Assembly: GCA_037953625.1 (NCBI GenBank)
Contig: CM075651.1
Span: 67,504,501-67,568,500 of the forward strand
DNA: 64,000 nt
Reading direction: 5' to 3'
Origin: Crotalaria pallida
Taxonomy: Eukaryota; Streptophyta; Magnoliopsida; Fabales; Fabaceae
This document shows positions 1 through 12,329 of this stretch, piece by piece. Made by a program: the position numbers and the translations under genes. Under the pieces are notes generated by a model that worked only from the letters and a program-made list of their open reading frames with translations, was not told the DNA's origin and did not search any database. How positions within the stretch are numbered: the first letter of the stretch is position 1; every line of letters starts with the position of its first letter.

Positions 1-94
1 TGTGAACTATGTTGATCCTTGGAATGGACTGGAAATGAGTAGAAATGAAATTGGTATGATAAAACTAAGTTTTCAGTGTAAACTGCTGCGAAAC

Positions 95-417
95 ACTCGA
101 GTAATAAACAGGGTACTCGAGTAAAACGTTTGAAAAACAATGTAAATGAAGTTAGAACACTCGAGTATCGTGTCTACTACTCGAGTATCGAGCATGACCT
201 GAGGACAAGTTAAGGTCAACAACTCGAGTCATTCAAGATCACTCGAGTATTCTGGAAATCAGGATGAACACTCGAGTAACCTATGAACTACTCGAGTAAT
301 TAAATGAATTTCAAACCCAAATCCTCAGAAAGTCATGAACACTCGAGTAACTCTAAGAACACTCGAGTAATCTGGAAAACAAGAAGAACACTCGAGTGTA
401 CTGAATTTTACTCGAGT
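95..417. repeat. Array A: six pairs of ACTCGAGT
   Basis: Twelve perfect copies of ACTCGAGT begin at 95/115, 159/179, 222/241, 270/290, 341/361 and 390/410. They form six pairs with within-pair offsets of 20, 20, 19, 20, 20 and 20 bp. Between-pair gaps vary (29-51 bp) and the intervening sequence is not repeated, so this is not an ordinary tandem repeat. Confidence 0.95.
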
Positions 418-1142
418 AAATTACCCCGAACCTGAAATCACCATTTTCAATTCTGACATAATTAATTAAGGAATTATTAATAATAGTTTAAGGGATCAAG
501 ACTTAGAGAAATTGATTAATACAAATAGATCGTTTGGTGACGGTCCTTTTTGATAAAGAAATAAGCCTAGGTGGCCTATAAAGTATTAATCAACTTCCCT
601 TAAGTCCAAAAGATAAAATGCATTCATTCTGGAGTTTGGATGATAGGACGTATTTCATGTTTTGTTAAACATGTGGAGGGCCTCTGGGAGTGCCAATACG
701 CTTGCTTGATGACACGTCGTTGGCGTGGTCGGCTTAGTGGATGCCGATATGGTTATACCGTTTGGATGACGGTCCGTTTGGATGACGGGATATGCTCGGG
801 TGGCATGGATTCCAAGCTTGTCGTGTACATTCTAGGTGAATGTACGAATTATTGTATACATAGGAATACAACGCACTGTTGAGTGCTGGGTTTGTCAGGG
901 ATGGACATCAAAGAGTGACATAGTATGATGGAGATAGGCTTGAGAGCTAAAGTCATGCATCATGCCACTCATTTATATTAATTGTGATAAATGGAATAAG
1001 TGTGAGCATCCTATGTGCATTAATTAACTGCTAAGTGTTATATGTGATTGTTGTTAATTGATGCATATTTACATACTCATATTGCACAATTTATTCTCTG
1101 TTGATTATGTGTATAGAATTGCTTACCCCTATGCCCTTGTAG

Positions 1143-1616
1143 GTGATGTCTCGTTACATTGCTTGCATCGAGATCCGGCCACTTCCTAGTGGCACATGGA
1201 TCTATGAGGACCATCGTGCGGTGTTCGAGGGAGAGGTAGAGGTTACCTTCTACCACCTGAATCCGTTGATCCGATTCCATCCTCGTAGATTTAGGATTCC
1301 CATCATATACACTATGCATGTACCCCCGTTTTACACTTACCATGGACCACCTCCCACGCGACCAGCTCGCTCTTATCATGGTTTTCGTTTTCGACCTACC
1401 CGCTCTCACCCTTTTACCTCGAGAGTCGTCCGCGAGGAGACTCCCCCTTCTGATCCGAGGAGCCCAGTCAGGGTTTCACCATCACCTGACCCGGTCCCCA
1501 GTGGTAGGGAACACTCTCCCTCGGATGAGATCGAGGAAGATCCGGTGGAGGACGAGAGTGGGAGCGAGCCTGTCGTGCATTCTACTGGGAGTGATTGGAG
1601 GGACGATGATCCCTAG
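1143..1616 (+). CDS. LTR-embedded conserved ORF, 157 aa, unknown function
   Basis: The reading frame lies inside an LTR and encodes a protein I do not recognise. Its first ~100 residues align closely with the 161-aa frame at 28564-29049 in the LTR of the Tekay element: both share the stretches PLPSG, YEDHRA, FEGEVEVT and FYTYHGPPPTRPAR. The C-terminal third is a low-complexity Pro/Ser then acidic tail (EIEEDPVEDESGSEP). The sequence just before the start reads cccttgtag-gtgATG, and the sister copy reads attatag-gtaATG, so both look like a 3' splice site placed before the start codon. Many differences between the copies fall at third codon positions. I infer a real accessory protein made from a spliced element transcript, but no family can be named. 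Confidence 0.5.
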   Translation: MMSRYIACIEIRPLPSGTWIYEDHRAVFEGEVEVTFYHLNPLIRFHPRRFRIPIIYTMHVPPFYTYHGPPPTRPARSYHGFRFRPTRSHPFTSRVVREETPPSDPRSPVRVSPSPDPVPSGREHSPSDEIEEDPVEDESGSEPVVHSTGSDWRDDDP

Positions 1617-3595
1617 GTATGTGTATAGGGTATATGATGAGGATCAGAGGATCCGATGTTGTGGAGGCTGTGGAGGATACTTTGCTGCTGCTGTGATGAT
1701 GATGATGCTACTACTTGTGTTTTTGGAGACTGCTACTACTACTACCACATCTGATGCTGCCAGATCTACGTGATTACCCCTGGAGTTGTATTTTGGTTAT
1801 GTATATATATGTAGATATACTTTTGGAATACTCTAGAGCTGTAGTCACACTGTGATGTAGATCTGTTTTTATGGACTTGTACTTCTGGGTCTTGGAGACT
1901 ATCATGATGGGACTATGTATTATGACTCTTATTATATATATAAAACCTATGTTTATATTACTATCAGTTGCATAGTCCAATAATTTCCGCTTACTCTGAT
2001 CTAATCTATTTAAGAGCTCGACTATAAATATTATTTGATGGTATCAGTCTTATCAAACAAAGCATGGGTAACTTTACTTACTGGTATGATACAAAGATGT
2101 TTCCAAAGAGCGAATGTTACCCTATTGTGAAAAGGTTCTGGAGGTCGCCGAACTCGATACAAATGTTTTGAAATGGTTTAGAGCTTATTCTCCAAGAATT
2201 CCAAATGACGACTTGTGCACCCGCTTTAAAAGAAAATTTTATTTCAGTTATTTTCTTAACACTCACAAGTCCATATATTATCCAATCTAATAGCTTAAAT
2301 ACTTTATTATATTTGGGTAACTCGGAAGGGTGTCACAACATAAACCAAGCATAGATCCAACAACAACATCAATTACCTCTCAAATTTCATCCTCTTCCAC
2401 ACTTTTGTGATTTTGGTCTCGGAACATGCAGAATGAAGTAGAGTAACAAAGTAGAAATAAGGTTTCAATAAAGAATGAAAAAGCACATTGGTAAAAGTTC
2501 ATGGACGATGTAGTGAATGGATGAAGCATGTTAGGAAAAAATACCTTTCTACGCACATACACTCAAGACTTAGTAACACCTCCAAGTCTGGGTCATATCA
2601 GCTAGGCCTTCTCATTGCAGCTAGTTAGCTATAGAGAATTTGGCAATCAGATTGCCCAACTATGTCGGGGAGTTCTTTACCGTAGTCAGTAACATGAACA
2701 TATAACAATAAGTGAGAAACCAAAGTTTAGTTTTCATATCGAGAAGCTAAAGAGCTTTTTGAAAAATAAGTTATCAAAGATATTAAAAGATATTGAACTT
2801 GCAAGATATACTTTAAAATTCTCAAATGCATAAAAATATAAATGAAAAGGAAACAAAAGAATGCATTCTAATCCTCAAATATAAATATCCCTCAAGTTCA
2901 CCAGCTCAATCTGAATATGGGTAGATTGAGTTGCACATCTGTATCTCAATTATCATAGATTTTCAATTCCAAGTCAGTTCTGCAAAACAGATCAGAAAGC
3001 ATTCCATAAAATAAATGTCTCCACCCAAAATCTAGGCATGAAAACAAAAAGAAAGGACTTGATAACTCGAATTACGATAGTGAGAGCGCAATACAAATGA
3101 AATCCAAAATCCAAATTCTAAATCCTACTGGAGAAATCAAAATCAAGTGATAGATTGATAAAATATGAAAGGAAAAGATCAAAGGTATTCACTGAAAATC
3201 TTAGAATCATTGACATCACAAATCCCATCATACAAAATAGCCATAGCCCATAGCAGAAGAAAAGCACATGAACACAATGGATCCAAATTGTGAAACTTAC
3301 CACAATGCATTCCACTTTTTACGTCATCTGAAATCCTACCAGGATACATGTTGTTTCTTGGAATTTTCGGTCTATCATGTCTTTAGCTTCCCCTGGTTTC
3401 TTGTTATCTGCTCTGATTTCTTCTACGCTAGTTGTGCACAGAAAAGAAAGAGACAATTAAGTTAGAAAAGAAAATGATAAACCATGATAAAAATGATACA
3501 GCAGTGTCCAAAACACATCCTGTGAATCATGATAAAAATGATCCGAAGGTAATTTTCTCTGCAATTCTCACACTCACCACCTAACTCCTAGTTTC

Positions 3596-3741
3596 ACTGC
3601 AAAAGGGAGCAGATTTTTAAAAAGGCTGGGTGCGCTAGAAATGAAAGACAAAATAACACAATAAATACACCAGGTAAGCCAAACCATTTTCTCTCATTCT
3701 CTTCTTCAAACATCTTTGCTTCCAACAGCTCCTTGCCAATG
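3596..3741. repeat. Direct repeat copy 1 (146 bp, exon-like)
   Basis: Nearly identical to 5397-5545, differing by one C/T and a ctt insertion. On the minus strand it reads EIIRIGKELLEAKMFEEE, preceded by a ttaatttag acceptor-like site, so it resembles a duplicated exon with flanking intron. Confidence 0.85.
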
Positions 3742-5396
3742 CGAATTATCTCCTAAATTAAAACACAAAATGAAATAAGATGTAAACTTACTAAAAAATA
3801 TGAATATATGTATCTAGAAAATTTGTATTACAATTTCATACACCAATCGAACTACACAAAACTTATATGGTATAAATTAATTCGTCAATTCTAAGATAAC
3901 CAAAGATACCTCCTACTTTGAAAATTGAAATGTGATTCATAGCACAAATATATGGCATCTTGAAATTAAGAGCATAATCTTGTAGCTTGTATTCTGCTTC
4001 ACGCAATGACCTTTTAATTTTTTTTCCAGTACCTACGCCAAGCTACTTGTATTAAACATCCAGCCCATGTCTTCCACTGCAGGTAATAGAATCTGCAAAA
4101 ACAAAAAAAAAACACTGTTGAAATTTAGGCAATCAAAATATAATATTTATAAGCTTCCCTGGATTCTCTTAATTTTCCAAAAGACGTGCATTAGCAAAAT
4201 GCTTGACTAACTGCCACTCCTATATGAACTGACCACCATAACTTAGAAATACAAAGCACGAACAAACCAATCAAATCAAAGAACAAACACAAACACAAAA
4301 TCATGTCCAACCCATTTATCAATATCTTGATAGTAGTTCAAGGATGAGCTCAAAAATGAAAATTTATGTAGAAATGACACAAACTTTCCTCTTCAAAATT
4401 ATTATTATTATTATGCAGAATTATTATTTTTCATATTTGGCACCAGACTTTTACTTTATAAAAAAGATATCACAATATGAGTTTGAAACCATTTTCCTTG
4501 CACATTCACAGAGTTCTCAAATAACTGACCTTAAAAGTGTAGAAAAGTAGAAACTCATGCATAAACTAATTTAAAAGACCTTAGTCATTTGCTCGTTCCA
4601 TGTAAACACATAAAAACTAAACTCTAGAACAAAGAGTAGGAAAACTCCACAAAGAGTAGTCTCTTCCTAAACGATAATGTTATTATTTGCCAATTTTCAA
4701 ACTTGCAATCTGCTATATGAAAACATATGTGTAAGGGTAATTCCTTGTTTTTACTAATCTGCTATAGTCTAACTTGAAAATAATAGTCTAACTTGCAGTA
4801 ACGTGAACATCACCAAAAAAAGAAAGTCATACAATTTAAAATGAAGCATATTCATTTAGTCACCTCATAAATATGTTAGTAAAGAAAATTTCTAAAAAAG
4901 AATAAGTAAAAGATAAGAAAGGGCCTATGCTTCTAAGTAAGAGCTTAGAAGGGTGATGTTCTAAATAAATAAATCAAAACCGTTACTGAGGCTTCACCAA
5001 ATAGAGCTTCTAAGTTCTAAATTGAATTAATTCTAAACAAACACATAGTGTGAATCTTTTCAAGCAGGGCAGGATGAAAAAATATTTTGGTTGCTAAATA
5101 TGGTAGATCTCTTCACTGCATCTAAATATGGTAGTCCAAGTAAAGCAAAGTTCCTCTGTCAAACAAAAGGTGTGCAAAAAGTATTCCTTTTTCATATAAA
5201 GTGTGCATTTAAAATAGTAGTCAAAGAACTAAGAAAGATGATGGATAAACTCAAATAGGAACAGGGTAGAGGAAAGAATGAAAGGAAAACCAAGAAAGTT
5301 AGAAAATGTGTAAACGTTTTCTTCTTCCAACTTTTGCCTGATTTTCTCTCTGGCCCCTCTCTCTTCCTCTTTGTGTGCTTTTCTCAAAGCCATTAT

Positions 5397-5545
5397 ACTG
5401 CAAAAGGGAGCAGATTTTTAAAAAGGTTGGGTGCGCTAGAAATGAAAGACAAAATAACACAATAAATACACCAGGTAAGCCAAACCATTTTCTCTCATTC
5501 TCTTCTTCTTCAAACATCTTTGCTTCCAACAGCTCCTTGCCAATG
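5397..5545. repeat. Direct repeat copy 2 (149 bp, exon-like)
   Basis: Second copy of the block at 3596-3741, 1.8 kb away in the same orientation. It carries one extra ctt, which adds a Glu codon on the minus strand. The copies diverge abruptly after the minus-strand IGKELL codons, because copy 1 has an acceptor-like site upstream and copy 2 does not. Confidence 0.85.
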
Positions 5546-7293
5546 TAAACAACATGAAGCATGAGCATGAGACTCAGTTACCTAACAGAAGCATCACTAA
5601 TATCCAGAAGCATAGTTCTTGAAAAATATATTAACTACTCACATACTAAGTAGGCTAAAAAAATGGAATAACCTGTTATGCTGAAATCATCAACCACCAT
5701 TATTGCATTCTTCCAAACCCAAAACATTTTTCAAGGATTTGTATTTTGAATTTAAAAAGCAAGAGTCAATAAAGAATTTAATAAAGTTACGACATGAAAA
5801 CTATCACTTGAACTACAGTTCTTGAAAACCAAGTCTATTAATGACATAACAATTTTAACACCAAAGAGGATTGAATCTATTAATGGACAAATGATAAAAA
5901 CTACTATTCTTGATACTTAATTGATACTTTTACTCAATTTTTCATGCCATAATACAAGAGTTAATTAGTAGTAGGTCACTGGTTGGTGATATTATAGATA
6001 CCTGTACCAAAATGTTGATTGAAAAATCCAAAGTTGATATGGTTGTTGTATTTAATTTCAATGGTCCCCTCCTCCCAGGCTACCACCACCACTCAGACAC
6101 ACACTGCTTGCTCCAGGAGTTTTTTTATGCAAGCATCGAGATGTGAGAAAAAAAAACAAAAACTAATAGTAGAAATTTGGAGCTCCGTAATCCGTCACTG
6201 GACAACATAAAGCTACTATAAATAACAAATGAAAAAGCCCTAAATCTGAATGGAATAATAAAATCCTAAATTAGAGAAATGATGAATGCAACCAAAGTGT
6301 TAGTTGTTAGTTGTTGTAAGGAGAAGGGGAACAAAAATACCTACCCGATATGCGATTGGAGTTACCATGCCATTCATACATTCTCTCCCTCGATCTTTCC
6401 CTCCATCGCTCTCATCAACAACTCCAGCAGCATCAAACCGATCCACTTCCTTCACATCATCATCACCGACTTGAAAATCGAACACATCATCATGTTCATC
6501 CTTGATTCGGAGAGAAAGAAATGAGAGATGGACAGATTCAAAGAGAGAGAATCGAGGTTGAGAAAAAAGAAGAAAGAGAGAAGAGAAGTGAGAGACGGAG
6601 TAAATGGGGAAAAGCAAAAGCTTCGGTTAGAAGCTTTCCTCCCACACGGTGCAATACAATCCCCATCACATGCCACCCACGTGCAAAATTTAATCCTTCG
6701 CTACAGTAGAAATGCAATTACACTGTTCATCAACAGTACACCAACAGTCACAATACACTGTTCCTTGTACAGTGCACACACTCACATATTCACTGTTCTA
6801 ATTTTAAAAGTCCACTATTCATGAAGTGTAAGACAAAGGATTGCCTTGAAGTACTAACTTCAATTCTACATTTTAAAAATATATTGATTAGACTTGAAAG
6901 AGAAGCCACGAAAGAAATATAATTGGTGGATATAATTTCCAGGAAGATAGGTTATTATGAGAATTTGCAGGTAGGCAGAAATTGTGTTTAACAAATAACA
7001 ACATTATCCCACACGGTCAAAATCTATATTTTTATTTGATATAACGCATCAGTTTAAGAAAAAGCGGAGTTTGTACTTTGTACAGCACATAAATACGTGT
7101 CTGATGACATTATAAAATTATAGCATTAATCTTAAAATATATTTACAAATAATAAAACTCCGCGTCTGAATAAAACACATTATTATAAGTTTAATATGAG
7201 AAGAATCTGACTTGACATTAACGTGGGTTACAACTTATTATCACCTTTCAAGCCGGCTAAATTTCTTGTAAGGACAATACGTATTCTAAATTT

Positions 7294-7296
<3 letters not shown>

Positions 7297-7340
<44 letters not shown>
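7297..7340. repeat. (AT)n microsatellite
   Basis: About 22 AT units immediately outside the left terminal inverted repeat of the FAR1-type MULE. They make its target duplication impossible to define. Confidence 0.9.
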
Positions 7341-7342
<2 letters not shown>

Positions 7343-7660
7343 ATTGCTAACATATGTAAAGTGAGTTTTTAGTTGGTACACTTTAGCATAGTTTACCAGT
7401 TTTTAGTAGACAAAAAGATCCTCACATTTTAAAAAGACATAGTTTTAAACATAAGGATATTTTAATAATTTCCTTTTAAAAAAAATAAAAAATAAAAAAT
7501 TCTGAAACTCTCACCCACCCAAACCCTATCTCCCCTCTCTCTCCTCCCTCATTTCTCAATACACGTTCTCTCTCATCTCTCTCACTCTAAACTACTCCTT
7601 CTCTCTTCTCTTCTCTTCTCCACCTGCTGCCGCCGTTGCCGCCACCGTCAGCCGCCCCGA
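7341..7660 (+). repeat. Left terminal inverted repeat of the FAR1-type MULE
   Basis: Pairs with 12790-13106. Matching landmarks in order are GCTAACATAT, TTGGTACA, TTTAGCAT, the A/T-rich spacer, CCTATCTCCCCTCTCTCTC, TCAATACACGTTCTCTCTC and the tctcttctcttctccacc tract. A GC-rich Pro/Thr-codon region (to about 7870) continues the similarity more loosely. Confidence 0.85.
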
Positions 7661-7935
7661 CACCAACAGCAGCGTGCGACCCACCTGCTTCCGTGACCCG
7701 CCTGCTTCCGCGACCCACCTTCATCCGCGACCCGCTACCAACACCGCGACCCCGACGGCAACGAACCACCAGCGTGCGACCCGCCACCACCCACGACAGC
7801 CACCACCCATTGCTACCCGACGGCAACCCCACCACGACAACCACCACCCCAGCAACCACTCTCATCAATCATTGACATCAAGCACACAAGGTGTTTGTGA
7901 AAAGGCTCAAGGTCTTAGGTTGACTACAACCCCAT

Positions 7936-7996
7936 CCATTTCATACTATTTCTCTTTAATTTTATTTACTTTATTTCTTCTTATTGATACAATAGC
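7936..7996. repeat. 61-bp direct repeat, copy 1
   Basis: Identical to 8366-8426 as far as I can read (ccatttcatactatttctct ... gatacaatagc). It lies in the 5' non-coding part of the MULE transposase region. Confidence 0.9.
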
Positions 7997-8365
7997 TTGA
8001 ATGAATGCTTTAACTTTTCATGAAGAAAATTTCATACTTTTGTACTAATTGCAGTGTTTTATCTTCTTTTTAATACTTTTCTATATTCAAAAACTCGTGA
8101 TACAAGACTTCTAGAAAATGAACTACTCTGTGAGCTTGGAGCAAAGTTGTGATGTTCAAAATCATAGACCAAGCTAATTACCGTAAACTCTTGAGTCTCA
8201 ACACCTAATGCAAATTGCTAATAAAAAGAAACTTCTTCCAAAAGAATCGCCCGACGTCCCAAAAGGAATGGCACTGAGAAAGCAGCCTCTGCTCACTGCT
8301 CATCAGTGAGCAACCTGCGTGTGCTGGCTGGTGCTGGATTATTGACCAAAATATATTCTTCCAAA

Positions 8366-8426
8366 CCATTTCATACTATTTCTCTTTAATTTTATTTACT
8401 TTATTTCTTCTTATTGATACAATAGC
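8366..8426. repeat. 61-bp direct repeat, copy 2
   Basis: Second copy of 7936-7996. The two bracket about 370 bp that includes a perfect 9-bp stem hairpin at 8290-8312 (TGCTCACTG, 5-nt loop, CAGTGAGCA). Confidence 0.9.
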
Positions 8427-8682
8427 ATACTGTGACATTTTTGTGTTAAATTATTGTTTATTTCTTCAGATTCCTTTGAGTGTTGTTATAACTATCATAT
8501 TTTGTTCACTGTTAGTGATGCATGATGATCAATTCTGCCACTATTTTTTTTAACTGCGAGGCCTAAATTTATTGGTACATGTCTTCTTATGTATATTGAT
8601 AATGATATACATATTTGTTTGTAATTAATTTTATTTTACTATAATTTTAGGTTGGAATTTTTCCTAAATTTTTACGGGCATA

Positions 8683-11159
8683 ATGTCATTTGAAGGAATT
8701 GGTAATTGGCCTGTAATGCTATTTAGAGATGATAATTCAACATCTGAAGATGATGAAATTGGAGAGGTTTGTGAAGATGATGAAATTGAAGAGATCTTGA
8801 GTGAACCTTTGCCTCAAGGTGAAAATGCCAATGACTCTACTCTTTACAAAGGGAAATTGTTTAACAGCGATACAGATGCTTATAATTTTTATTGTCTATT
8901 CGCAAAGAGTTGTGGTTTTTCAGTTAGACGCGGTCATAGTTACAAACGGTACAAGAATAACATTCAAGATATTTATAAAAGAGAGTTTACTTGTCATCGG
9001 GCAGGTGTTGCTAAACAAAAAAAAAAATCGCTGAAATAGAAAAACAAAGGAAACGAAAAAGTTCTAGATGTAATTGTAGTGCAAAATTGTTGATCTCTAA
9101 AAGAACATTTGGCTTCGAGGAACGATGGGTAGTTACATGTTTTGAAAACTCTCATAACCATGCACTATTAGATGAAAAAGAAATCCGGTTTCTTCCTGCA
9201 TATCGTGATATCCCTATTAATGATCAAGATCGTATATTGTTATTATCAAAAGCTGGTTGCTCGATAAGTCTCATTATGAGAGTGCTTGAAGCAGAGAAAG
9301 GGATAGAGGCGGGACATCTACCATTTTTGAACAAAGATATTAGGAATTTCATTCAATCTCAAAGTAGTGAAGGCAAAGAGAACGATGCTTCAGATGTTCT
9401 CAAATTATGCAAAAATTTGAAAGACAGATGATGCCTTCCAATATGATTTCACATTGGATGAATGTAGCAAGTTGGAGCATATTATTTGGGTATTTGGTGA
9501 TTCGATACGAGCATATGAAGCTTTTGGGGATGTGGTTGTCTTTGATACTACATATCGTATTAATCGTTATGATATGCCTCTTGGACTATGGGTTGAAGTT
9601 GATAATCATGGAAATTCCATTTTTTTTGGTTGTGTGCTATTACGAGATGAGAAAATACCTTCCTTCACATGGGCTTTAAAGGTAAGTTATGATTATTTAT
9701 TGTTGTTTTTGTTACTTAAATATTAACTTTGATATTTTTATAATTTGTTTTCTTTTCAGAGTTTTGTACACTTTGTCAAAGGGAAATGCCCAAAAACAAT
9801 TCTCACTGATCAAGATCATGCACTCAAAGAAGCCATTTCAACGGAGTTGCCAAATACAAAGCATGATTTCTGCATATGGCATATTGCGGCAAAGTTTCCA
9901 ACTTGGTTTTCTTTCCCTTTGGGTACAAAATATAATGACTTCAAATCTAAGTTTTATAGGCTATATAATTTAGAATGTACAAGTGATTTTGAACGACAAT
10001 GGGATTTGATGGTTGAACACTTTTATGTAAAAAATAACACGCACATTGAGGCATTGTATTCTCATCGTCAATTTTGGGCCTTAGCCTATTTGAAAGATTT
10101 CTTTTTTGCTGGGATGACGACAACTGGACGCTCAGAATCTATAAATTCATATATTAAAAGATTCTTGGATGTTAAAACGAGTTTGGTGGACTTTGTAAAT
10201 CAAGTAAGAATTTACTATGCAAGTTTTTTTTCCTTCCTTTTTTAATCAACTTATAAGTTTGTCATAATTTTTTTTAAGGTTGGAGTTGCTGTGAACATTA
10301 GAAATCAGGCTGGAGAAGAGGCAAGAATGCGTCAAAAGTATCACAATCCTTTAATGAAAACGGGTTTTCCAATCGAGGAACATGCTGCAACCATACTCAC
10401 ACCTTATGCCTTTGAGTTGCTTCAACATGAGATTGAGTTATCTACAAAATATGCAGCAACCATGACTGACAACGACTCTTACTTGGTGCGACATCATACC
10501 AAACTTGATGGAGGTCGTTCTGTAACTTGGATAAAGGAAAAAAAATCAATTAATTGTTCTTGTAAAGAATTTGAATTTTCTGGGATATTGTATAGACATG
10601 CTATTCGAGTGTTGTTGAAGAATGACTTCTTTAGTATTCCAGAAGAATATCTTCCTTCTCGATGGAGAAGAGAAAGCTCGTTGATCCCACAATCAAGACA
10701 CATAATCAAGTGCAATGATAACTCCTCTGTTGAGTTTCGATCACTAGTGCAGTGTTTAGAGGTTGAATCTTTAAAGACCAAAGATCGAGTTAAAGTAGCT
10801 ACAAAAGAGTTAAAGAAAGTCATTGAGTATGTAAAAGGTATGCCTGAAATTCAAGAACATTCAATTGATTTAGAACAAAATGTTCTAAATGATGATGAGC
10901 GTGATGTTGAAAATCCTATCGCTTCTAAAACAAAAGGTCGACCAAGAGGATCAAGGGCAAAAGGGGGAGTTGAAGCTGCAAAGAAGCCTCGTCGTTGTCA
11001 TTATCCTAATTGTGGTGGAATTGATCATGATTCTCGAAATTGTCCAACCAAAAGAAAAAAGATTCATTGTTGGCTTCTCAACTATCTCCTAATAAGTAAG
11101 TTTAATAATTGTTTGAATCCATTTTGTTTTATAGTAATGCATTATTTTGTTCTATTCTG
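8683..11159 (+). pseudogene. FAR1-RELATED SEQUENCE (FRS11-like) MULE transposase, frameshifted
   Basis: Family: FAR1/FRS proteins, MULE-derived nuclear DNA-binding proteins; here the copy still sits between TIRs and is probably the element's transposase. Order: acidic N-terminus; FAR1 DNA-binding domain (FNSDTDAYNFYCLFAKSCGF ... HRAGVAK ... RCNCSAKL, HNH); MULE core with candidate catalytic Asp in VVFDTTYR and LTDQDHAL and the C-IWH motif; SWIM motif CSCKEFEFSGILYRHA; C-terminal Cys/His cluster. Introns with GT-AG ends fit 9682-9759 and 10204-10278, both phase 0. Breaks: an indel in an 11-A run near 9018-9028, a frameshift near 9430 (KDR then TGA), and a probable third indel near 11060. The third SWIM ligand is Tyr, where the family has Cys. 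Start chosen at the ATG of MSFEGIGNW. Identification is secure; function is probably lost. Confidence 0.85.
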
Positions 11160-12329
11160 AAGGACAATCATTTGTAACATGCAGGTGATTGTTGATGTTC
11201 CTGATGCTGAAGCAATATGTGTCATAGTGCTTGAATTTGGAATTTGCAAAGTGGCATGTATTAGCTGGAAGGCTTTTTTATTTTTTGATTTTGAATACTG
11301 TAATTATTATTTAAGTAGTAGTAGTAGCTTCAAAGTGACCCATTCGTGGCAAATAATTGAGATTATTGTTATTCATACTCCCTCCGTCCCACAAGGATGG
11401 TAAAAATGACTAATTTTTTGTGTTCAAACTATTGTTAAACTATGGTAATTTTGAAATTTTTGAAAAAAAATTGGAGTTCAAGAATTAATTTTTGGATTCG
11501 AAATCCAAAAACCTGTGTTTGTGTACTCTTCTATGCGCATTGAAAGTATTAAATTTGGTTCTGAATTTACAAAATATCAGCTTTGTTGGTTGATACCTAA
11601 TTTACAATTTACAGGATGATATTTGGTTCTGATGTATTCTAGTTTTATTAAATAATTAATGGACCCTGTTAGCATGCCACTTTAGTCATCAACCAACAAG
11701 TTCTGTGACTTCACTTTTTTTTTTTATTTATTTGCAGGATTATGTGACTTCACTTAGATGGACAGAAAGATTAATGGTATACACCACTTAAAAATTTGGA
11801 TGGCTTAAAAGTCATAAAAAAATAGAAGAACTAAACTCACACAATTGTAAAATGAGACCAAAATTCAATTAAGCCTTCGGTTTATCCCGATCATGAATTG
11901 ATTTTCCTCTCACATAAACTGTTCTGCATTCCATCAATGATGAGGCCAGTAGTATAAATTAAACTATAGTAATCTACATGGTGCTGGATATGCTATTCTT
12001 AAATGAAAGAGACAAAAGTATAGTTCCTCTTTTTTTTTTTTTTTTGCAACACTTCTGATATTTCTATTTGCAATACTCCAAACAGAGACATCATAAAAGG
12101 AATGCAGTATCTCCTTAAATCAGAATTCTAGAAGATAAAAAAAACAACAGCACCCTTAAACTGACAGTGATATATCATAACCAAAAGACATGTAATTTAC
12201 AACATAACTTATAGTACATTGATGCATCATAACAATTAACAAGTACTGAGGAAAAAAACATAAACACAATGGTAACAACAATAATAAGATAAAGTTCACA
12301 GCTTTGAAGAGTAATGGTGTAAGACTCAT
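11160..12329. other. MULE interior without coding sequence
   Basis: Non-coding sequence between the transposase and the captured RPC6 fragment. At about 11380-11400 there is one Stowaway-like terminus (ctccctccgtccc) without a matching right end, probably a truncated MITE. Homopolymer T runs occur near 11709-11725 and 12030-12046. Confidence 0.5.

Larger units (their letters stand above)
1..2337 (+). mobile_element. 3' part of a Tekay-type Ty3/gypsy LTR
   Basis: This stretch is homologous, in opposite orientation, to the LTR of the complete Tekay-type element at 28009-31266. Shared parts are the ACTCGAGT palindrome array (95-417), a 157-codon reading frame (1143-1616) and the 3' terminus. 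The LTR starts before the window. It appears to end at 2337 with GGGTGTCACA, a typical LTR end ...CA and a good match to GGGTGTGATA at the end of the other copy. The flanking target duplication cannot be checked because the left side is missing. It may be a solo LTR or the end of a full element. About 1.6 kb of it lies outside recognisable coding sequence. Confidence 0.75.
2338..7296. other. Unassigned non-coding region with gene-like exon relics (- strand)
   Basis: No convincing intact gene is visible. Two short minus-strand blocks look exon-like. One, near 6510-6350, encodes an acidic stretch (DEHDDVFDFQVGDDD) and ends at a GTAGGT donor. The other, near 5545-5470, contains GKELLEAKMFEEE and is duplicated at 3741-3660. 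They could be first and internal exons of a decayed or transduplicated host gene, but I cannot identify it. The stretch 6660-6830 has several short CACTGTTC/ACAGTG inverted motifs of unknown meaning. Confidence 0.3.

Noticed and set aside
95..417. CRISPR-like array: short repeats at regular intervals
   Set aside because: The repeat is only 8 bp, palindromic and paired, spacers are unequal, and the DNA is clearly plant nuclear with LTR retrotransposons.
7587..8000. Proline/threonine-rich frames on both strands near 7600-8000
   Set aside because: Low-complexity GC-rich TIR-proximal sequence gives open frames in several phases; no domain is visible.
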